Numbered from the stretch's first letter, positions 1 to 11,331 are shown. The stretch: DNA of 64,000 nt from Bradyrhizobium nitroreducens (GCF_002776695.1 NZ_LFJC01000003.1:7105494-7169493), one strand, 5' to 3'. The notes: generated by a model not told the origin, from the letters alone. A program made the numbers and translations.

Positions 1-46
1 CCAGGGGAGGGTAAGCAAGAGGCTCACGCATGATGCCGGTCCCAAG

Positions 47-86
47 TCATTCGGGCTTGCGCCCAAAGGGCACGCCTCCGGAATGA
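47..86 (-). terminator. Hairpin just downstream of the amidase gene
   Basis: An imperfect inverted repeat with a three-base AAA loop begins six bases after the amidase stop codon. Its outer ends (TCATTC / GGAATGA) resemble the larger palindromic repeats at 4332 and 6120, so it may be a worn copy of that family acting as the end of the operon. There is no clear U-tract. Confidence 0.4.
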
Positions 87-91
87 TCGAG

Positions 92-1513
92 CTACTTCGC
101 CGGCGGCTTCGGCCAGGGCCGCTGCGGGCCACGCAGGGCCTCGAACGCCTTGGCCATGCCGAGCACGCCGATATCGTCGAAGCGGCGGCCGACGATCTGC
201 ACGCCGATCGGAAAGCCCTTGGAATCGAAGCCGCCGTTGAGGGAGACCGCGGGGTTCTCCGACATATTCCACGGCACGGTATAGCAGATGTGCTCGAACG
301 GCCGCATGGGATCGTTGGTCGGCGAGGCCCACTCCGCCGGATAGTTCACGTTCGGCGCGGTCGGCGAGATCACATAGTCGAGCTCGCAGAACAGCTTTGA
401 CGCGGCCGCGCGGATCGCCATGGTCTGGTTGAAGCCGCGGATGACGTCCACACCCGACAGCTTTGCGCCCGATGCGCCCCATTTGAAGATGTAGGGCAGC
501 ACCTTGGCCTGTTCGGCCGGCGTCAGCTTCGACAGATCGTCCCACATCCGCGCGCGCCAGAAATTGTCGAGACCGTCGAGCATCTCGCGGGTCAAAATGC
601 CGTCGACCTCGGTGACGACGGCGCCTGCGGATTCGAACGCCTTTGCGGCTTTCACCGCGACGTCGCGGACAGCCCTTTCCGCCGGCAGGCCGACGCCGGC
701 ATCGAGCATCAAACCGATGCGCAGTTTTCGCGGCGATTTCTCCAGTCCCTTCCAGTTGAGCGGCTCGGCGGGCAGGCTCATGCCGTCGCGCCGGTCGGGC
801 TTTGCGATTACGCTCATCATCAGCGCGCAATCGTCGACCGTGCGGGTCATGGGACCGGCGACGCGGCCGACATAGGTGGGATCGATCGGCACGCGGCCGA
901 AGCTCGGCTTCAAACCGACGAGACCGCACCAGCCCGCGGGGAGGCGGACCGAGCCGCCGATATCGGTGCCGAGATGCAAGGGGCCATAGCCGGCCGCCGC
1001 TGCCGCGCCTGCGCCCGCGCTGGAGCCGCCGGGATTCTTGGAGAGGTCCCAGGGGTTGCGCGCGAGCGCGTGAAAGCTGGAGAGTCCGGAGGACAGCATG
1101 CCGTAATCGGGCATGGTGGTCTTGGCGAAGATGATGGCACCGGCTTCACGCAGGCGCGCGGCAGGCGGGGCATCCTTCTCGGCCGGCACCAGCTTGACGC
1201 TGGCGGCGCCCAGCGGCACCGGCACGCCCTTGGTCGCGATGTTGTCCTTCACCGTCACAGGCACGCCGTCGAGCGCGCCGGACGGCTCGCCGCCGGTCCA
1301 GCGCGCGGTCGAGGCCTTGGCGGCCTCGCGCGCGCTGTCGGGATCGAATGCATAGAGCGCCTTCAGATGCGGTTCCCACGCCGCGACGTGCGACAGCAAA
1401 TCCTCCAGCACCTCGCTGGGCGAGAATTGCTTGGCGCGATAGCCCGCGATCAGATCGACCGCGGACAGATCGTGCAGCGAGGTGACCGCCTCTTCAGCGC
1501 TCCTCTTAGGCAT
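92..1513 (-). CDS. Amidase signature family hydrolase
   Basis: A 473-residue amidase-signature enzyme, expected to hydrolyse a carboxamide to acid plus ammonia in the cytoplasm. The Ser-cisSer-Lys centre is visible: Lys89 in VTVKDN, Ser164/Ser165 in NPGGSSAG and Ser188 in TDIGGSVR, within the usual Gly-rich stretch. The ATG at 1513 is chosen because it overlaps the last 8 bases of the upstream M20 gene, and the frame before it carries no family-like sequence. It is the last gene of the peptide-uptake run, so translational coupling to the M20 hydrolase is likely. The substrate cannot be read from the sequence; a peptide amide or other amide released by its neighbours is an inference. Confidence 0.9.
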   Translation of the reverse strand: MPKRSAEEAVTSLHDLSAVDLIAGYRAKQFSPSEVLEDLLSHVAAWEPHLKALYAFDPDSAREAAKASTARWTGGEPSGALDGVPVTVKDNIATKGVPVPLGAASVKLVPAEKDAPPAARLREAGAIIFAKTTMPDYGMLSSGLSSFHALARNPWDLSKNPGGSSAGAGAAAAAGYGPLHLGTDIGGSVRLPAGWCGLVGLKPSFGRVPIDPTYVGRVAGPMTRTVDDCALMMSVIAKPDRRDGMSLPAEPLNWKGLEKSPRKLRIGLMLDAGVGLPAERAVRDVAVKAAKAFESAGAVVTEVDGILTREMLDGLDNFWRARMWDDLSKLTPAEQAKVLPYIFKWGASGAKLSGVDVIRGFNQTMAIRAAASKLFCELDYVISPTAPNVNYPAEWASPTNDPMRPFEHICYTVPWNMSENPAVSLNGGFDSKGFPIGVQIVGRRFDDIGVLGMAKAFEALRGPQRPWPKPPAK

Positions 1514-2678
1514 GAGCGCCGACCGGCATCCGGGTCTCGATGATGCGGGCGAACATGCTGGCGCCGATCGGCAGGATCTTGTCGTCGAGCACGAAGCCGG
1601 GATTGTGCACCGGCACCGAGCCGTCATGGCCGACCCAGAAATAGGCGCCGGGAATGGTCTCCAGCATGTCGGCGAAATCCTCGCTGCCCATCTTCGGCTG
1701 GGCGCGGGTGATGACGTTGGCGGGGTCGACGATCGTGCGCGCGACCTCCTCGACCACCTTGGACTGCTCGACCTGGTTGATCAGCACGCCGAAGGTGTCG
1801 CGGATGTCGACGTCGATCACGCATTCGTAGGCACTCGCGATGCCGGCGCAGATGGTGCGGATGCGTTCCGCGACCAGAGTGCGGACCTCCTTCGAGAAGG
1901 TGCGGATGGTGCCGCAAAGATGCGCGTCGCCCGGGATGACGTTGTAGGCCGAGCCGGCATGGATCTGCGTAATCGAGATCACGGCAGCCTGGAGCGGCTC
2001 GACATTGCGGCTGACGATGGTCTGGATCGCCTGCGCCAGCGTGGTCGCGATGACCACCGCGTCCTTGGAGCGCTCGGGCATGGCGCCATGTGCGCCGTAG
2101 CCGGTGATGCGCAGGTCGAAGAAGTCGGCGCTGGCCATTGCGGGGCCGGGCAGGATCGCGATCTCGCCGTGGTTCAGGTCGGGCGCGTTGTGCAGGCCGT
2201 AGAGCTCGTCGCAGGGAAATTTCTCGAACAGCCCGTCCTTGATCATGGCGCGGGCGCCGCCGAGGCCTTCCTCGGCCGGCTGGAAGATCAGGTGCACGGT
2301 GCCGTCGAAATTCCGGGTTTCGGCGAGGTAGCGCGCGGTGCCGAGCAGCATGGTGGTGTGGCCGTCATGGCCGCAGCCGTGGAAGCGGCCGGGGATCTTG
2401 GAGCTCCATTTCAGGTTGGTGTTCTCCTCCATCGGCAGCGCGTCCATGTCGGCACGCAGGCCAATGCGCTTGCCGCCCGAGCCCTTGCCCTTGATGACGC
2501 CGATCACGCCGGTGCCGCCGAGACCGCGATGCACCTCGATGCCCCAGCTCGCCAACTTGTCCGCGACGATGCCGGAGGTGCGCACTTCCTCGAAGCCGAT
2601 CTCGGGATGGGCATGAAGGTCGCGCCTGATGGCAGTGAGTTCGTCGGCAAAGCCGTCGATGCGCTCGAGTGTGGGCAT
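1506..2678 (-). CDS. M20 family amidohydrolase (hippurate hydrolase type)
   Basis: A 390-residue zinc amidohydrolase of the M20D group (hippurate, N-acyl amino acid or indole-acetyl amino acid hydrolases). Visible motifs in order are HPEIGFEE near the N-terminus, RADMDALP, the metal-binding HGCGHDGHTTML, QPAEEGLGGA with the catalytic glutamate pair, and GSEDFADML with the distal metal ligands. It has the two-domain length usual for the family and no signal peptide, so it should act in the cytoplasm. ATG at 2678 lies 15 bases after the stop of the M81 gene; its own stop overlaps the amidase start. It probably deacylates or cleaves small amides brought in by the linked ABC transporter. The exact substrate is unknown. 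Confidence 0.92.
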   Translation of the reverse strand: MPTLERIDGFADELTAIRRDLHAHPEIGFEEVRTSGIVADKLASWGIEVHRGLGGTGVIGVIKGKGSGGKRIGLRADMDALPMEENTNLKWSSKIPGRFHGCGHDGHTTMLLGTARYLAETRNFDGTVHLIFQPAEEGLGGARAMIKDGLFEKFPCDELYGLHNAPDLNHGEIAILPGPAMASADFFDLRITGYGAHGAMPERSKDAVVIATTLAQAIQTIVSRNVEPLQAAVISITQIHAGSAYNVIPGDAHLCGTIRTFSKEVRTLVAERIRTICAGIASAYECVIDVDIRDTFGVLINQVEQSKVVEEVARTIVDPANVITRAQPKMGSEDFADMLETIPGAYFWVGHDGSVPVHNPGFVLDDKILPIGASMFARIIETRMPVGAHA

Positions 2679-2692
2679 GTGTTCCTGTCCGG

Positions 2693-4198
2693 TTAGCGGG
2701 AAGGGGGATTGAAGACGGGGCCGTTCGGCTTGATGCGGATGCCCGGACGCAGCCGCGTCCAGGGCAGCGAGGCGGTGTCGGCCGGCATCGCGCCGGGCGC
2801 GGCGCAGATCATCAGCTTCTCCGCGATCGGCTCGAAATCGGCGCGGAAATGCACCGAGCTCTTGTTCACCAGGATCTTCTCCCTGGTCGGCTCGATGCCG
2901 ACATAGCGGTACATCGCCTGGTCGGCGAGCTGGGCCTTGTGCGAGGAGACGACGACGCGGACATCGCCGATGCGCAAGGCTGCGGAGGGACCCATCTCCA
3001 TCTCGCGGCCGCCATAGTAGGGGCCGGGTGCGATGAAGCGGCCGTCGGACAATTTCTCGACGACAAAGGTCTCGGTGTAGGGTTCGTCGCCGGGGATGCC
3101 GGACTTGCCGCCGAGTGACAGCGTGACGGTGGCGCCGACGCCGGCCGCATGGGCGGCCTTGGCCGATTCCGGATCGTAGATCGCGCCGGTCGCCGCACTC
3201 GCCTTGTTGCGCACCAGCGCGCGCAGCATGCCTGTCGTGTCGGAATCGCCGCCGGCGCCCGGGTTGTCCTGGGTGTCGGCAATGATGATCGGCTTGCTCG
3301 CGCCCTTCGCAAGTTCCATGGCGTGGCGCACGCCGTCGTCGGGCGACCAGATCTTGCCGTCGAAATCGTCCTCGTGGCTCTCGATCAGCTTGACGATCGC
3401 ATCGGCCGCACGATCGGCGTCCTCCTGCGTCCGGCCATAGGCGAACACGCTCGGGCCGCAGTCGCGGAAGTCGGCGGCGGGGAATCCGGGCGCAAAAGAT
3501 AGCGTCGGAACCGCATCGCTCTCCAGCGCGGCGAGCTTCTCGTAGATACCCTTGGTGGGCTGGTCGTTGGTGCATTGCCAGCTGATCGGAATCAGGAACG
3601 GCAATTGCCGGAACGCCTTGGCGAAGCGTTGCTTGGTCTTCAGCAACAGAGCGAGATGTCGCGCGGAGGCGCGGCCGGTCTCGGCCATGTCGACATGCGG
3701 ATAGGTGCGGTAGGCGATCAGCGCGTCCGCATGGTCCATCATCTCGGGCGTGACGTTGGCGTGGAGATCGAGGCTGGTGACCAGCGGAACATCCTTGCCG
3801 ATGACGCGGCGCACGCGCGCCAGGATCTCGCCTTCGCCGTCGTCGAGATGCTCGGTCACCATGGCGCCGTGCAGGTCGAGATAGACGGCGTCGATGGGGC
3901 CGGCGGCCTTGATGCCGTCGACCATCACCTTGACGATGCGCTCGAAGGCATCCTCCGTGACATGTGCCGACGGGCTTGCACCGCAGGCGATCGTCGGAAC
4001 CAGTTCCCAGCCCTTGGCTTCGGCACTGTCGACGAAACCGGCGAGGCCGACATTGATGCGCCGCATCACCTTGAGAACGTCGGCCCCTTCGGTCATCGCC
4101 GGCCAGCCGCCGCCATGCTGGAAATCGGCGAAGGTCGCCTTGGTGGGAGCGAAAGTGTTGGTCTCGTGCAGGAAGCCGCCGACGGCGATACGTGTCAT
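2693..4198 (-). CDS. M81 family metallopeptidase (MlrC-like)
   Basis: A 501-residue protein of the MlrC/M81 family. It carries GGFLHETNTFAP near the N-terminus, DLHGAMV, DLHANVTPEM with YRTYPHVDM (putative zinc ligands), and DNPGAGGDSDTTGML at the start of the C-terminal half. MlrC of sphingomonads cleaves linearised microcystin, but most family members sit in peptide or amide catabolic loci and have unknown substrates. The ATG at 4198 is preferred over a TTG one codon upstream. It lies in the same direction as, and close to, the M20 gene, and follows a 250-base gap containing a palindromic repeat. It likely finishes hydrolysis of unusual peptides imported by the upstream ABC system. Microcystin should not be assumed. 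Confidence 0.88.
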   Translation of the reverse strand: MTRIAVGGFLHETNTFAPTKATFADFQHGGGWPAMTEGADVLKVMRRINVGLAGFVDSAEAKGWELVPTIACGASPSAHVTEDAFERIVKVMVDGIKAAGPIDAVYLDLHGAMVTEHLDDGEGEILARVRRVIGKDVPLVTSLDLHANVTPEMMDHADALIAYRTYPHVDMAETGRASARHLALLLKTKQRFAKAFRQLPFLIPISWQCTNDQPTKGIYEKLAALESDAVPTLSFAPGFPAADFRDCGPSVFAYGRTQEDADRAADAIVKLIESHEDDFDGKIWSPDDGVRHAMELAKGASKPIIIADTQDNPGAGGDSDTTGMLRALVRNKASAATGAIYDPESAKAAHAAGVGATVTLSLGGKSGIPGDEPYTETFVVEKLSDGRFIAPGPYYGGREMEMGPSAALRIGDVRVVVSSHKAQLADQAMYRYVGIEPTREKILVNKSSVHFRADFEPIAEKLMICAAPGAMPADTASLPWTRLRPGIRIKPNGPVFNPPSR

Positions 4199-4331
4199 CA
4201 ATTCAAGTCCAGCGCTGGAAGGTGCGCGAAGTTAGCCTTGGCCTTGAGGTGGGAGCAAGGCGAGAGGCCATCGCGCCGTGCATAGGGTCAGATCGTTTTG
4301 GGAATGCTGCGGATGCGATCCATCCTCCGTC

Positions 4332-4439
4332 GTCATTCCGGGGCGCGCCCGCTTGGGCGCGAACCCGGAATCCATTGTGCGACAGAGTCCGCGGCCAAAT
4401 GGATTCCGGGCTCATCGCTTCGCGATGCCCCGGAATGAC
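4332..4439. repeat. Palindromic intergenic repeat, copy 1
   Basis: A 108-base palindromic unit whose ends read GTCATTCCGGGGCGCG and its complement CCCCGGAATGAC, with inner arms ending GAACCCGGAATCCAT / ATGGATTCCGGG. It sits between the ATPase and M81 genes. The same architecture recurs at 6120-6225 and, degraded, at 8236-8308. Such elements are common in Bradyrhizobium intergenic DNA. Confidence 0.85.
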
Positions 4440-4450
4440 GGCGGAGAGAT

Positions 4451-6106
<1,656 letters not shown>

Positions 6107-6119
6107 GTCAAATCTCTCC

Positions 6120-6225
6120 GTCATTCCGGGGCGCGACAAAGTCGCGAGCCCGGAATCCATCGGGCCGCAGCACATGTGGTGAAATGGATTCCGGGTTCGC
6201 GCCAAGAGGCGCGCCCCGGAATGAC
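6120..6225. repeat. Palindromic intergenic repeat, copy 2
   Basis: A 106-base unit with the same terminal arms (GTCATTCCGGGGCGCG / CGCCCCGGAATGAC) and inner arms as the copy at 4332. It fills the whole gap between the DppC-like permease stop and the ATPase ribosome-binding site. Confidence 0.85.
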
Positions 6226-6238
6226 AAGGCGAATTGCT

Positions 6239-7126
6239 TCACTTGCCCTCCCGCTGCTTCATGCGGGGATCGAGAGCGTCGCGGGCGGCGTCGCCGATCA
6301 GATTGATGCTGAGGATGGCGATCGAGAGCAGGAGGCCCGGCCAGAAGATCAGCGACGGCTTGATCTGGAAGTACTGGCGGCCCTCGGCCATGATGTTGCC
6401 CCAGGTCGGCGTCTCCGGCGAGATGCCTGCGCCGAGGAAGGAGAGGATGGCCTCGGTGAGAATGGCGCTGGCGCAGATATAGGTGCCCTGGACGATCAGC
6501 GGGGCGACCGTGTTCGGCATCAGATGCCGCCACATGATCTTCGGCAAGGACGAGCCGACCGAGATCGCGGCCTCCACATAAGGCTCCTCGCGCGCCGACA
6601 GCACCACGGAGCGTACGAGGCGAGCGACGCGCGGAATCTCCGGAATGGTGATCGCGATCAGCACGGTCCAGATGCTGGCACCGGAGAGCGAGACCACGGC
6701 GATCGCGAGCAGGATGCTCGGCATCGCCATCAGGCCGTCCATGATGCGCATCATCACGGCATCGACCAGCTTGAAGAAGCCGGAGACGAGGCCGATCGCG
6801 AGCCCGATGGCGATCGAAAGGATCGCCGAGCCGATGCCGATCAGGAGCGAGATGCGGCCGCCATAGACCACGCGCGACAACAGATCGCGACCATAGGCGT
6901 CAGTGCCGAGCAGGAATTGCGCCGAGGAAGGCTTCAATCGCTGCGACGGCGCGAGCTGAATCGGATCGTGCGGCGCGATCAGCGGCGCGATGATCGAGAT
7001 CAGCAGGATCAGCCCGAGCAGGACCGTCGCCGTGGCGATGATCGGCGTCGAGGTGAGGAACCCGAAACGCGGCCGCAGCGGCGTCGTGATCGGAATGGAG
7101 GACTGGGGAAGGGTATCGACCGACAT
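6239..7126 (-). CDS. Peptide ABC transporter permease, DppC-like
   Basis: A 295-residue inner-membrane permease. A cytoplasmic N-terminal tail is followed by TM1 (about residues 30-50, ATATVLLGLILLISIIAPLI), the OppC_N-type segment LLGTDAYGRDLLSRV, and four to five further helices. The EAA loop VEAAISVGSSLPKIMWRHL, which docks on the ATPase, is clear at about 190-210. ATG at 7126 starts 21 bases after the DppB-like stop, so they are co-transcribed. Length and layout match oligopeptide/dipeptide permeases. The transported substrate is inferred as peptide-like from the flanking hydrolases. Confidence 0.93.
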   Translation of the reverse strand: MSVDTLPQSSIPITTPLRPRFGFLTSTPIIATATVLLGLILLISIIAPLIAPHDPIQLAPSQRLKPSSAQFLLGTDAYGRDLLSRVVYGGRISLLIGIGSAILSIAIGLAIGLVSGFFKLVDAVMMRIMDGLMAMPSILLAIAVVSLSGASIWTVLIAITIPEIPRVARLVRSVVLSAREEPYVEAAISVGSSLPKIMWRHLMPNTVAPLIVQGTYICASAILTEAILSFLGAGISPETPTWGNIMAEGRQYFQIKPSLIFWPGLLLSIAILSINLIGDAARDALDPRMKQREGK

Positions 7127-7147
7127 GTTTGTTGTTAAATCCTTGCC

Positions 7148-8089
7148 TCAGTACCGGATCCGGGGATCGAGCAGTGTGTAGGCGACGTCGATCAGGAGAT
7201 TGACGACGACATAGACCAGCGACGTCAGCAGGATCATCGCCTGGATCACCGGATAGTCGCGCGCCAGCACCGCATCCACGGTGAGGCGGCCGATGCCGGG
7301 AATGTTGAATACGCTCTCGGTGACGACGACGCCGGAGATCAGCAGCGCAAAGCCGGTGCCGATCACGGTGATCACGGGCACGGCGGCGTTGCGCAGCGCA
7401 TGGCGCATCATGACGGCGACCTCGTTGATGCCCTTGGCGCGCGCGGTGCGGACGTAGTCCTCGCCGAGCACGTCCAGCATCGCCGCACGCGTCATGCGCG
7501 CGATCAGCGCGATGTAGATGAAGGAGAGGGCACAGGTCGGCAGGATCATGCGTTCGAAGAACGGACCGAAGCCGGCGCTGATGCTCTTGAAACCCTGCAC
7601 CGGAACCCAGCGCAGCTCGAGCGCGAACACCTCGATCAGGACATAGCCGACCACGAACACCGGCACCGAAAAGCCGAGCACGGAAAGCCCCATCACGAAG
7701 CGGTCGATCCAGGTACCGTGCTTCCATGCCGCGATCACGCCCAGCGGCACCGCCACGATCACGGCAAGGATGATGGTGCACAGCGCGATCGAGATCGAGG
7801 GCTCGACGCGCTGGCCGATCATCTTCATGACGGGCAGGTTGGAGATCAGCGAGGTCCCGAGATCGCCGTGCAGCAGCTTGTTCACCCAGGTGATGAACTG
7901 CACGATCAGGGGCTCGTTGAGGCCGAGCGAGGTGCGGATGCGCTCCAGCCGTTCCGGGGTCGCATTGTCGCCGGCGAGGATCGCGGCGGGATCGCCGGGG
8001 GTGAGGCGGAGCAGGAGGAAGACGAACAGCGCGACGACGCCCATGACGGGCACGGCGGCGAAGATTCGGCGAAGGAGATATCCGAGCAA
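7148..8089 (-). CDS. Peptide ABC transporter permease, DppB-like
   Basis: A 313-residue inner-membrane permease starting with the typical LGYLLRRIFAAVPV first helix, then the conserved RLTPGDPAAIL and SLGLNEPLIVQF periplasmic segment. Several helices follow, with the EAA-type loop YVRTARAKGINE at about residue 210. The start is a TTG at 8089; it puts the protein exactly in register with DppB homologues, although the Shine-Dalgarno is weak. It partners with the DppC-like permease immediately downstream. The 230-base gap before it contains a decayed palindromic repeat, which may separate it from the M20 gene upstream in the same run. Confidence 0.92.
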   Translation of the reverse strand: MLGYLLRRIFAAVPVMGVVALFVFLLLRLTPGDPAAILAGDNATPERLERIRTSLGLNEPLIVQFITWVNKLLHGDLGTSLISNLPVMKMIGQRVEPSISIALCTIILAVIVAVPLGVIAAWKHGTWIDRFVMGLSVLGFSVPVFVVGYVLIEVFALELRWVPVQGFKSISAGFGPFFERMILPTCALSFIYIALIARMTRAAMLDVLGEDYVRTARAKGINEVAVMMRHALRNAAVPVITVIGTGFALLISGVVVTESVFNIPGIGRLTVDAVLARDYPVIQAMILLTSLVYVVVNLLIDVAYTLLDPRIRY

Positions 8090-8235
8090 GTTGGATCCGT
8101 CTAATTAGAGTCAAATCGGCGGCAGCCGCGAGGGACTGTTCTGCCACCAGCCTAACATTTCAGCAATTCCCGTGCCATGAGGGCCACAGTTTTTGCAGTG
8201 CGGTCAGTCGCTGCCGCGAAGGCTGGTTCGAGCCT

Positions 8236-8308
8236 GTCATTCCGGGGCGTTTCGAAGACGCGAAGCCGGAATCCCGAGATTCCGGGTTCGGTCCCTTCGG
8301 ATCGCCCC
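8236..8308. repeat. Palindromic intergenic repeat, degraded copy 3
   Basis: It begins with the same GTCATTCCGGGGCG arm as copies 1 and 2 and keeps the inner AGCCGGAATCC / GATTCCGGGTTCGG core. The distal arm has decayed to ATCGCCCC. It lies between the DppB-like gene and the stop of the M20 carboxypeptidase. Confidence 0.7.
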
Positions 8309-8319
8309 AAAACTCAAAA

Positions 8320-9450
8320 TCACTCCAGGGTCGCCAGCAGCCCCGCCATCAGCCGGCCGCGCTCGACCAGACTCTCGACCTCGATATACTCCTCCAGCGT
8401 GTGGCCATTGGCGCCGCGCACGCCCAGGCCGTCGAGCGTCGGGATGCCCATCGCGCCGGTGAAGTTGCCGTCGGAGCCGCCGCCCGAACTGGCGTGCGGC
8501 AATTCCGCGCCAAGAGATTTGGCAATGCCGCGCGCCTTTTCATACAGCGCCATCGTGCCGGCATCCGGCTCCCACACCGGCCGCGTCACCCCGCGCGTCA
8601 CCTTGAAGGCGACATCGTTGGTCGTGCCTGACAGCGCCAGCATCCGCTCGACGCCGCGGTCGAGATCGGCCTGCCGCTTGGCCATGGAGAGCGCTTCGCC
8701 GGTGGCGGTCGTGGCAACGCAATTGACCCATTGCCCGCCGTGCACAACGCCGACCGAGAAGGTGCAGTCCTCTGTCGTCATGGCGTCGATGGCGAGGATC
8801 TGCCGCGCCATCTCGCGGATTGCCGAGCGGCCCGCCGACAGCGTCGCGCCGGCGTGGCTCGGCCGGCCCGTCGCCTCGAGATTGAAGCGTGCGATGGCGT
8901 AGCGTCCGGTGGTGACGCCGTTATCGGCGCGGCCGGGCTCGGGCACCAGCACATATTTGTTGCGCGCCGCCTCCGCCTCGATGATGTCGCGCGTCGAGGG
9001 CGTGCCGACTTCCTCGTCCGGCGTGAACAGCACGGTGATCGGCAGCGGGGTAGTGAAGGATGCGCGCGCCAGCTGCCGGATCGCTTCCAGCGAGAGGTAA
9101 TTGCCGCCCTTCATGTCGTAGATGCCGGGGCCGTAGCATTTGTTGCCCTCGCGGCGCCATTTCAGCTTCTCGATGGTGCCGACCGGGTGGACGGTATCCA
9201 TGTGACCGGCGATCAGGATGCCGGGCTCGCCCTGCTTCGGATGCGGAAAGCGCGCGCGGATCACGCCGCCGAAGCCCTGCCGGCCGGCGATGCGCTCGAT
9301 CGTCGCACCCATGATCGCCATATCCCGCGCCGCGATATCGAGCATGCGGTTGACGGCATCGGCATCCCAGGTCGGGCTCTCGCATTCCACCCAGGTGCGC
9401 AGGCCTTCGAGCATGGCCTCGGAATCGAAGGGAAGATTGGCTGGATTCAT
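8320..9450 (-). CDS. M20 family carboxypeptidase (glutamate carboxypeptidase type)
   Basis: A 376-residue M20A-type zinc exopeptidase related to carboxypeptidase G2. Visible metal and catalytic motifs are GHMDTVHP, GIYDMKGGN, TPDEEVGTPSTR with the catalytic Glu, and HASSGGGSDGNFT near the C-terminus with the last histidine ligand. There is no signal peptide, so hydrolysis probably follows import. The ATG at 9450 is the first start that gives family-like sequence; the 61 codons upstream do not. It is the promoter-proximal gene of the minus-strand run and is divergent, 270 bases away, from the first solute-binding protein gene, so both sides may share one control region. Confidence 0.9.
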   Translation of the reverse strand: MNPANLPFDSEAMLEGLRTWVECESPTWDADAVNRMLDIAARDMAIMGATIERIAGRQGFGGVIRARFPHPKQGEPGILIAGHMDTVHPVGTIEKLKWRREGNKCYGPGIYDMKGGNYLSLEAIRQLARASFTTPLPITVLFTPDEEVGTPSTRDIIEAEAARNKYVLVPEPGRADNGVTTGRYAIARFNLEATGRPSHAGATLSAGRSAIREMARQILAIDAMTTEDCTFSVGVVHGGQWVNCVATTATGEALSMAKRQADLDRGVERMLALSGTTNDVAFKVTRGVTRPVWEPDAGTMALYEKARGIAKSLGAELPHASSGGGSDGNFTGAMGIPTLDGLGVRGANGHTLEEYIEVESLVERGRLMAGLLATLE

Positions 9451-9720
9451 CTGAATGTCTCTCAAGCTTCGAAAGATGGAATGCGCATTGCATCGCCGTG
9501 GGGCGAGACGAGCGGAGAGTGTTGTAGAGCCAAACCGATCCTTGTGGAGCCCGTGGCCGCGCCGACAGGGCTTGCAGCGAAACCGGATTGACGCGCTCGG
9601 CACTGTCTGCAAGTCTCGAAAAGATAAAGGCATTGCATGAGGTTAGTTCGCCCAAGGAACGAACCACATGCACAATCAATAACCCGCCTTTGAACAGTTT
9701 CACGTCAGGAGAAACTTTTT

Positions 9721-11331
9721 ATGTTGCACTTCATGCGCCGGGGGCCTCGCGCGTTCGCCTCCAAACTTGCGCTGTCTGTCGTCGCGCTTTCGACGGCGTT
9801 CGCCGCGCCGGTGCTTGCGGCCGGCAAGACCATCACGGCGGTGATGCATTCGGATCTGCGCATCATCGATCCGATCTTCACCACGGCCTACATCACGCGT
9901 GACCACGGCTACATGGTCTACGACACCCTGGTGGCTCCTGATTCGAGCTTCAAGATCCAGCCGCAGATGGCGGACTGGAAGATCTCCGACGACAAGCTCA
10001 CCTACACCTTCACCCTGCGCGACGGTCTGAAGTGGCATGACGGCGCGCCGGTGACGGCGGAAGACTGCGTCGCCTCGCTGAAGCGCTGGGCCGCCGTCGA
10101 CGGCATGGGCCAGAAGCTGATGGACTTCACCGCGAGCATCGAGGCGACCGACGCCAAGACCATCACGCTGAAGCTGAAGGAGCCCTACGGTCTCGTGCTC
10201 GACTCCATCGGCAAGCCGTCCTCGCGCGTCGCCTTCATGATGCCTAAGCGCCTCGCCGAGACGCCGCCGGACAAGCAGATTCCCGAGCAGATCGGTTCGG
10301 GTCCGTTCAAGTTCGTGCAGGGCGAATTCCAGCCGGGCGTGAAGGCGGTTTACGTCAAGAACACCGATTACGTGCCGCGCAAGGAGCCGGCGAGCTGGAC
10401 CTCCGGCGGCAAGGTGGTGAAGGTCGACCGCGTCGAATGGATCACCATGCCGGACTCGCAGACCGCGGTGAACGCGCTGCAGTCGGGCGACATCGACTTC
10501 ATGGAGAACCTGCCGTACGACATGATGCCGGTGCTGGAAACGAACAAGGAACTCACCATCGAGGTCCTGAACAAGTTCGGCTATCAGACGCTCGGCCGGA
10601 TGAACTTCCTTTATCCGCCGTTTGACAACGTGAAGGTGCGACGTGCTGCCTTGCTGGCCATGAACCAGAAGGACGTGCTCGACGCGCTGGTCGGCAATCC
10701 CAAGTATCAGAAGATCTGCGGCGCGTTCTTCATCTGCGATACGCCCTTTGCGACCGAGGTCGGCGCCGAGACGCTGACGAAGGGCAATGGCATGGCCGAA
10801 GCCAAGAAGGCGCTGGCCGAGTCCGGCTATGACGGCACCCCGATCGTGATCATGGCGCCCGGCGACGTCACGACGCTCAAGGCGCAACCGATCGTTGCCG
10901 CCCAGCTGCTGCGTGAGGCCGGCTTCAAGGTCGACCTGCAGGCGACCGACTGGCAGACGGTGGTGAGCCGCCGCGCCAGCCAGAAGCCTCCGAAGGAGGG
11001 CGGCTGGAACATGTTCTTCACCAACTGGGTCGCGCCCGACGTGTCGAACCCGATCGCCAATCTCTCGATCGGCGGCCAGGGCAAGAAGGGCGGCTGGTTC
11101 GGCTGGGCAGACGATCCCAAGATCGAGCAGCTCAAGGACGCCTTCGTCCGTGCGTCCTCGCTCGACGAGCAGAAGAAGATCGCCGCCGACATCCAGAAGG
11201 AAGCCTATGAGCAGGTGATCTATATCCCGCTCGGGCAGTACCAGACGCCGAGCGGCTGGCGCAAATCGCTGGCCGGCGTGCTCGACGGCCCAGCGACGCC
11301 GCTGTTCTGGAACGTCGACAAGTCGGAGTAA
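9721..11331 (+). CDS. Peptide ABC transporter substrate-binding protein (first copy)
   Basis: A 536-residue periplasmic family-5 solute-binding protein. A Sec signal peptide (MLHFMRRG, hydrophobic core, cleavage near APVLA-AGK at about residue 34) precedes the conserved LTYTFTLRDGLKWHDGAPV segment typical of DppA/OppA. ATG at 9721 follows AGGAGAAA with suitable spacing. It delivers the substrate to the DppB/DppC-like permeases encoded on the opposite strand. A second, very similar gene follows at 11440, so this is a tandem duplication. Differences cluster around residues 260-300 and 330-390, which could alter ligand choice. Confidence 0.93.
   Translation: MLHFMRRGPRAFASKLALSVVALSTAFAAPVLAAGKTITAVMHSDLRIIDPIFTTAYITRDHGYMVYDTLVAPDSSFKIQPQMADWKISDDKLTYTFTLRDGLKWHDGAPVTAEDCVASLKRWAAVDGMGQKLMDFTASIEATDAKTITLKLKEPYGLVLDSIGKPSSRVAFMMPKRLAETPPDKQIPEQIGSGPFKFVQGEFQPGVKAVYVKNTDYVPRKEPASWTSGGKVVKVDRVEWITMPDSQTAVNALQSGDIDFMENLPYDMMPVLETNKELTIEVLNKFGYQTLGRMNFLYPPFDNVKVRRAALLAMNQKDVLDALVGNPKYQKICGAFFICDTPFATEVGAETLTKGNGMAEAKKALAESGYDGTPIVIMAPGDVTTLKAQPIVAAQLLREAGFKVDLQATDWQTVVSRRASQKPPKEGGWNMFFTNWVAPDVSNPIANLSIGGQGKKGGWFGWADDPKIEQLKDAFVRASSLDEQKKIAADIQKEAYEQVIYIPLGQYQTPSGWRKSLAGVLDGPATPLFWNVDKSE

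Noticed and set aside
2693..4198. Calling the M81 gene a microcystin-degrading mlrC
   Set aside because: No mlrA, mlrB or mlrD genes are present and the family is broad; only MlrC-like is justified.
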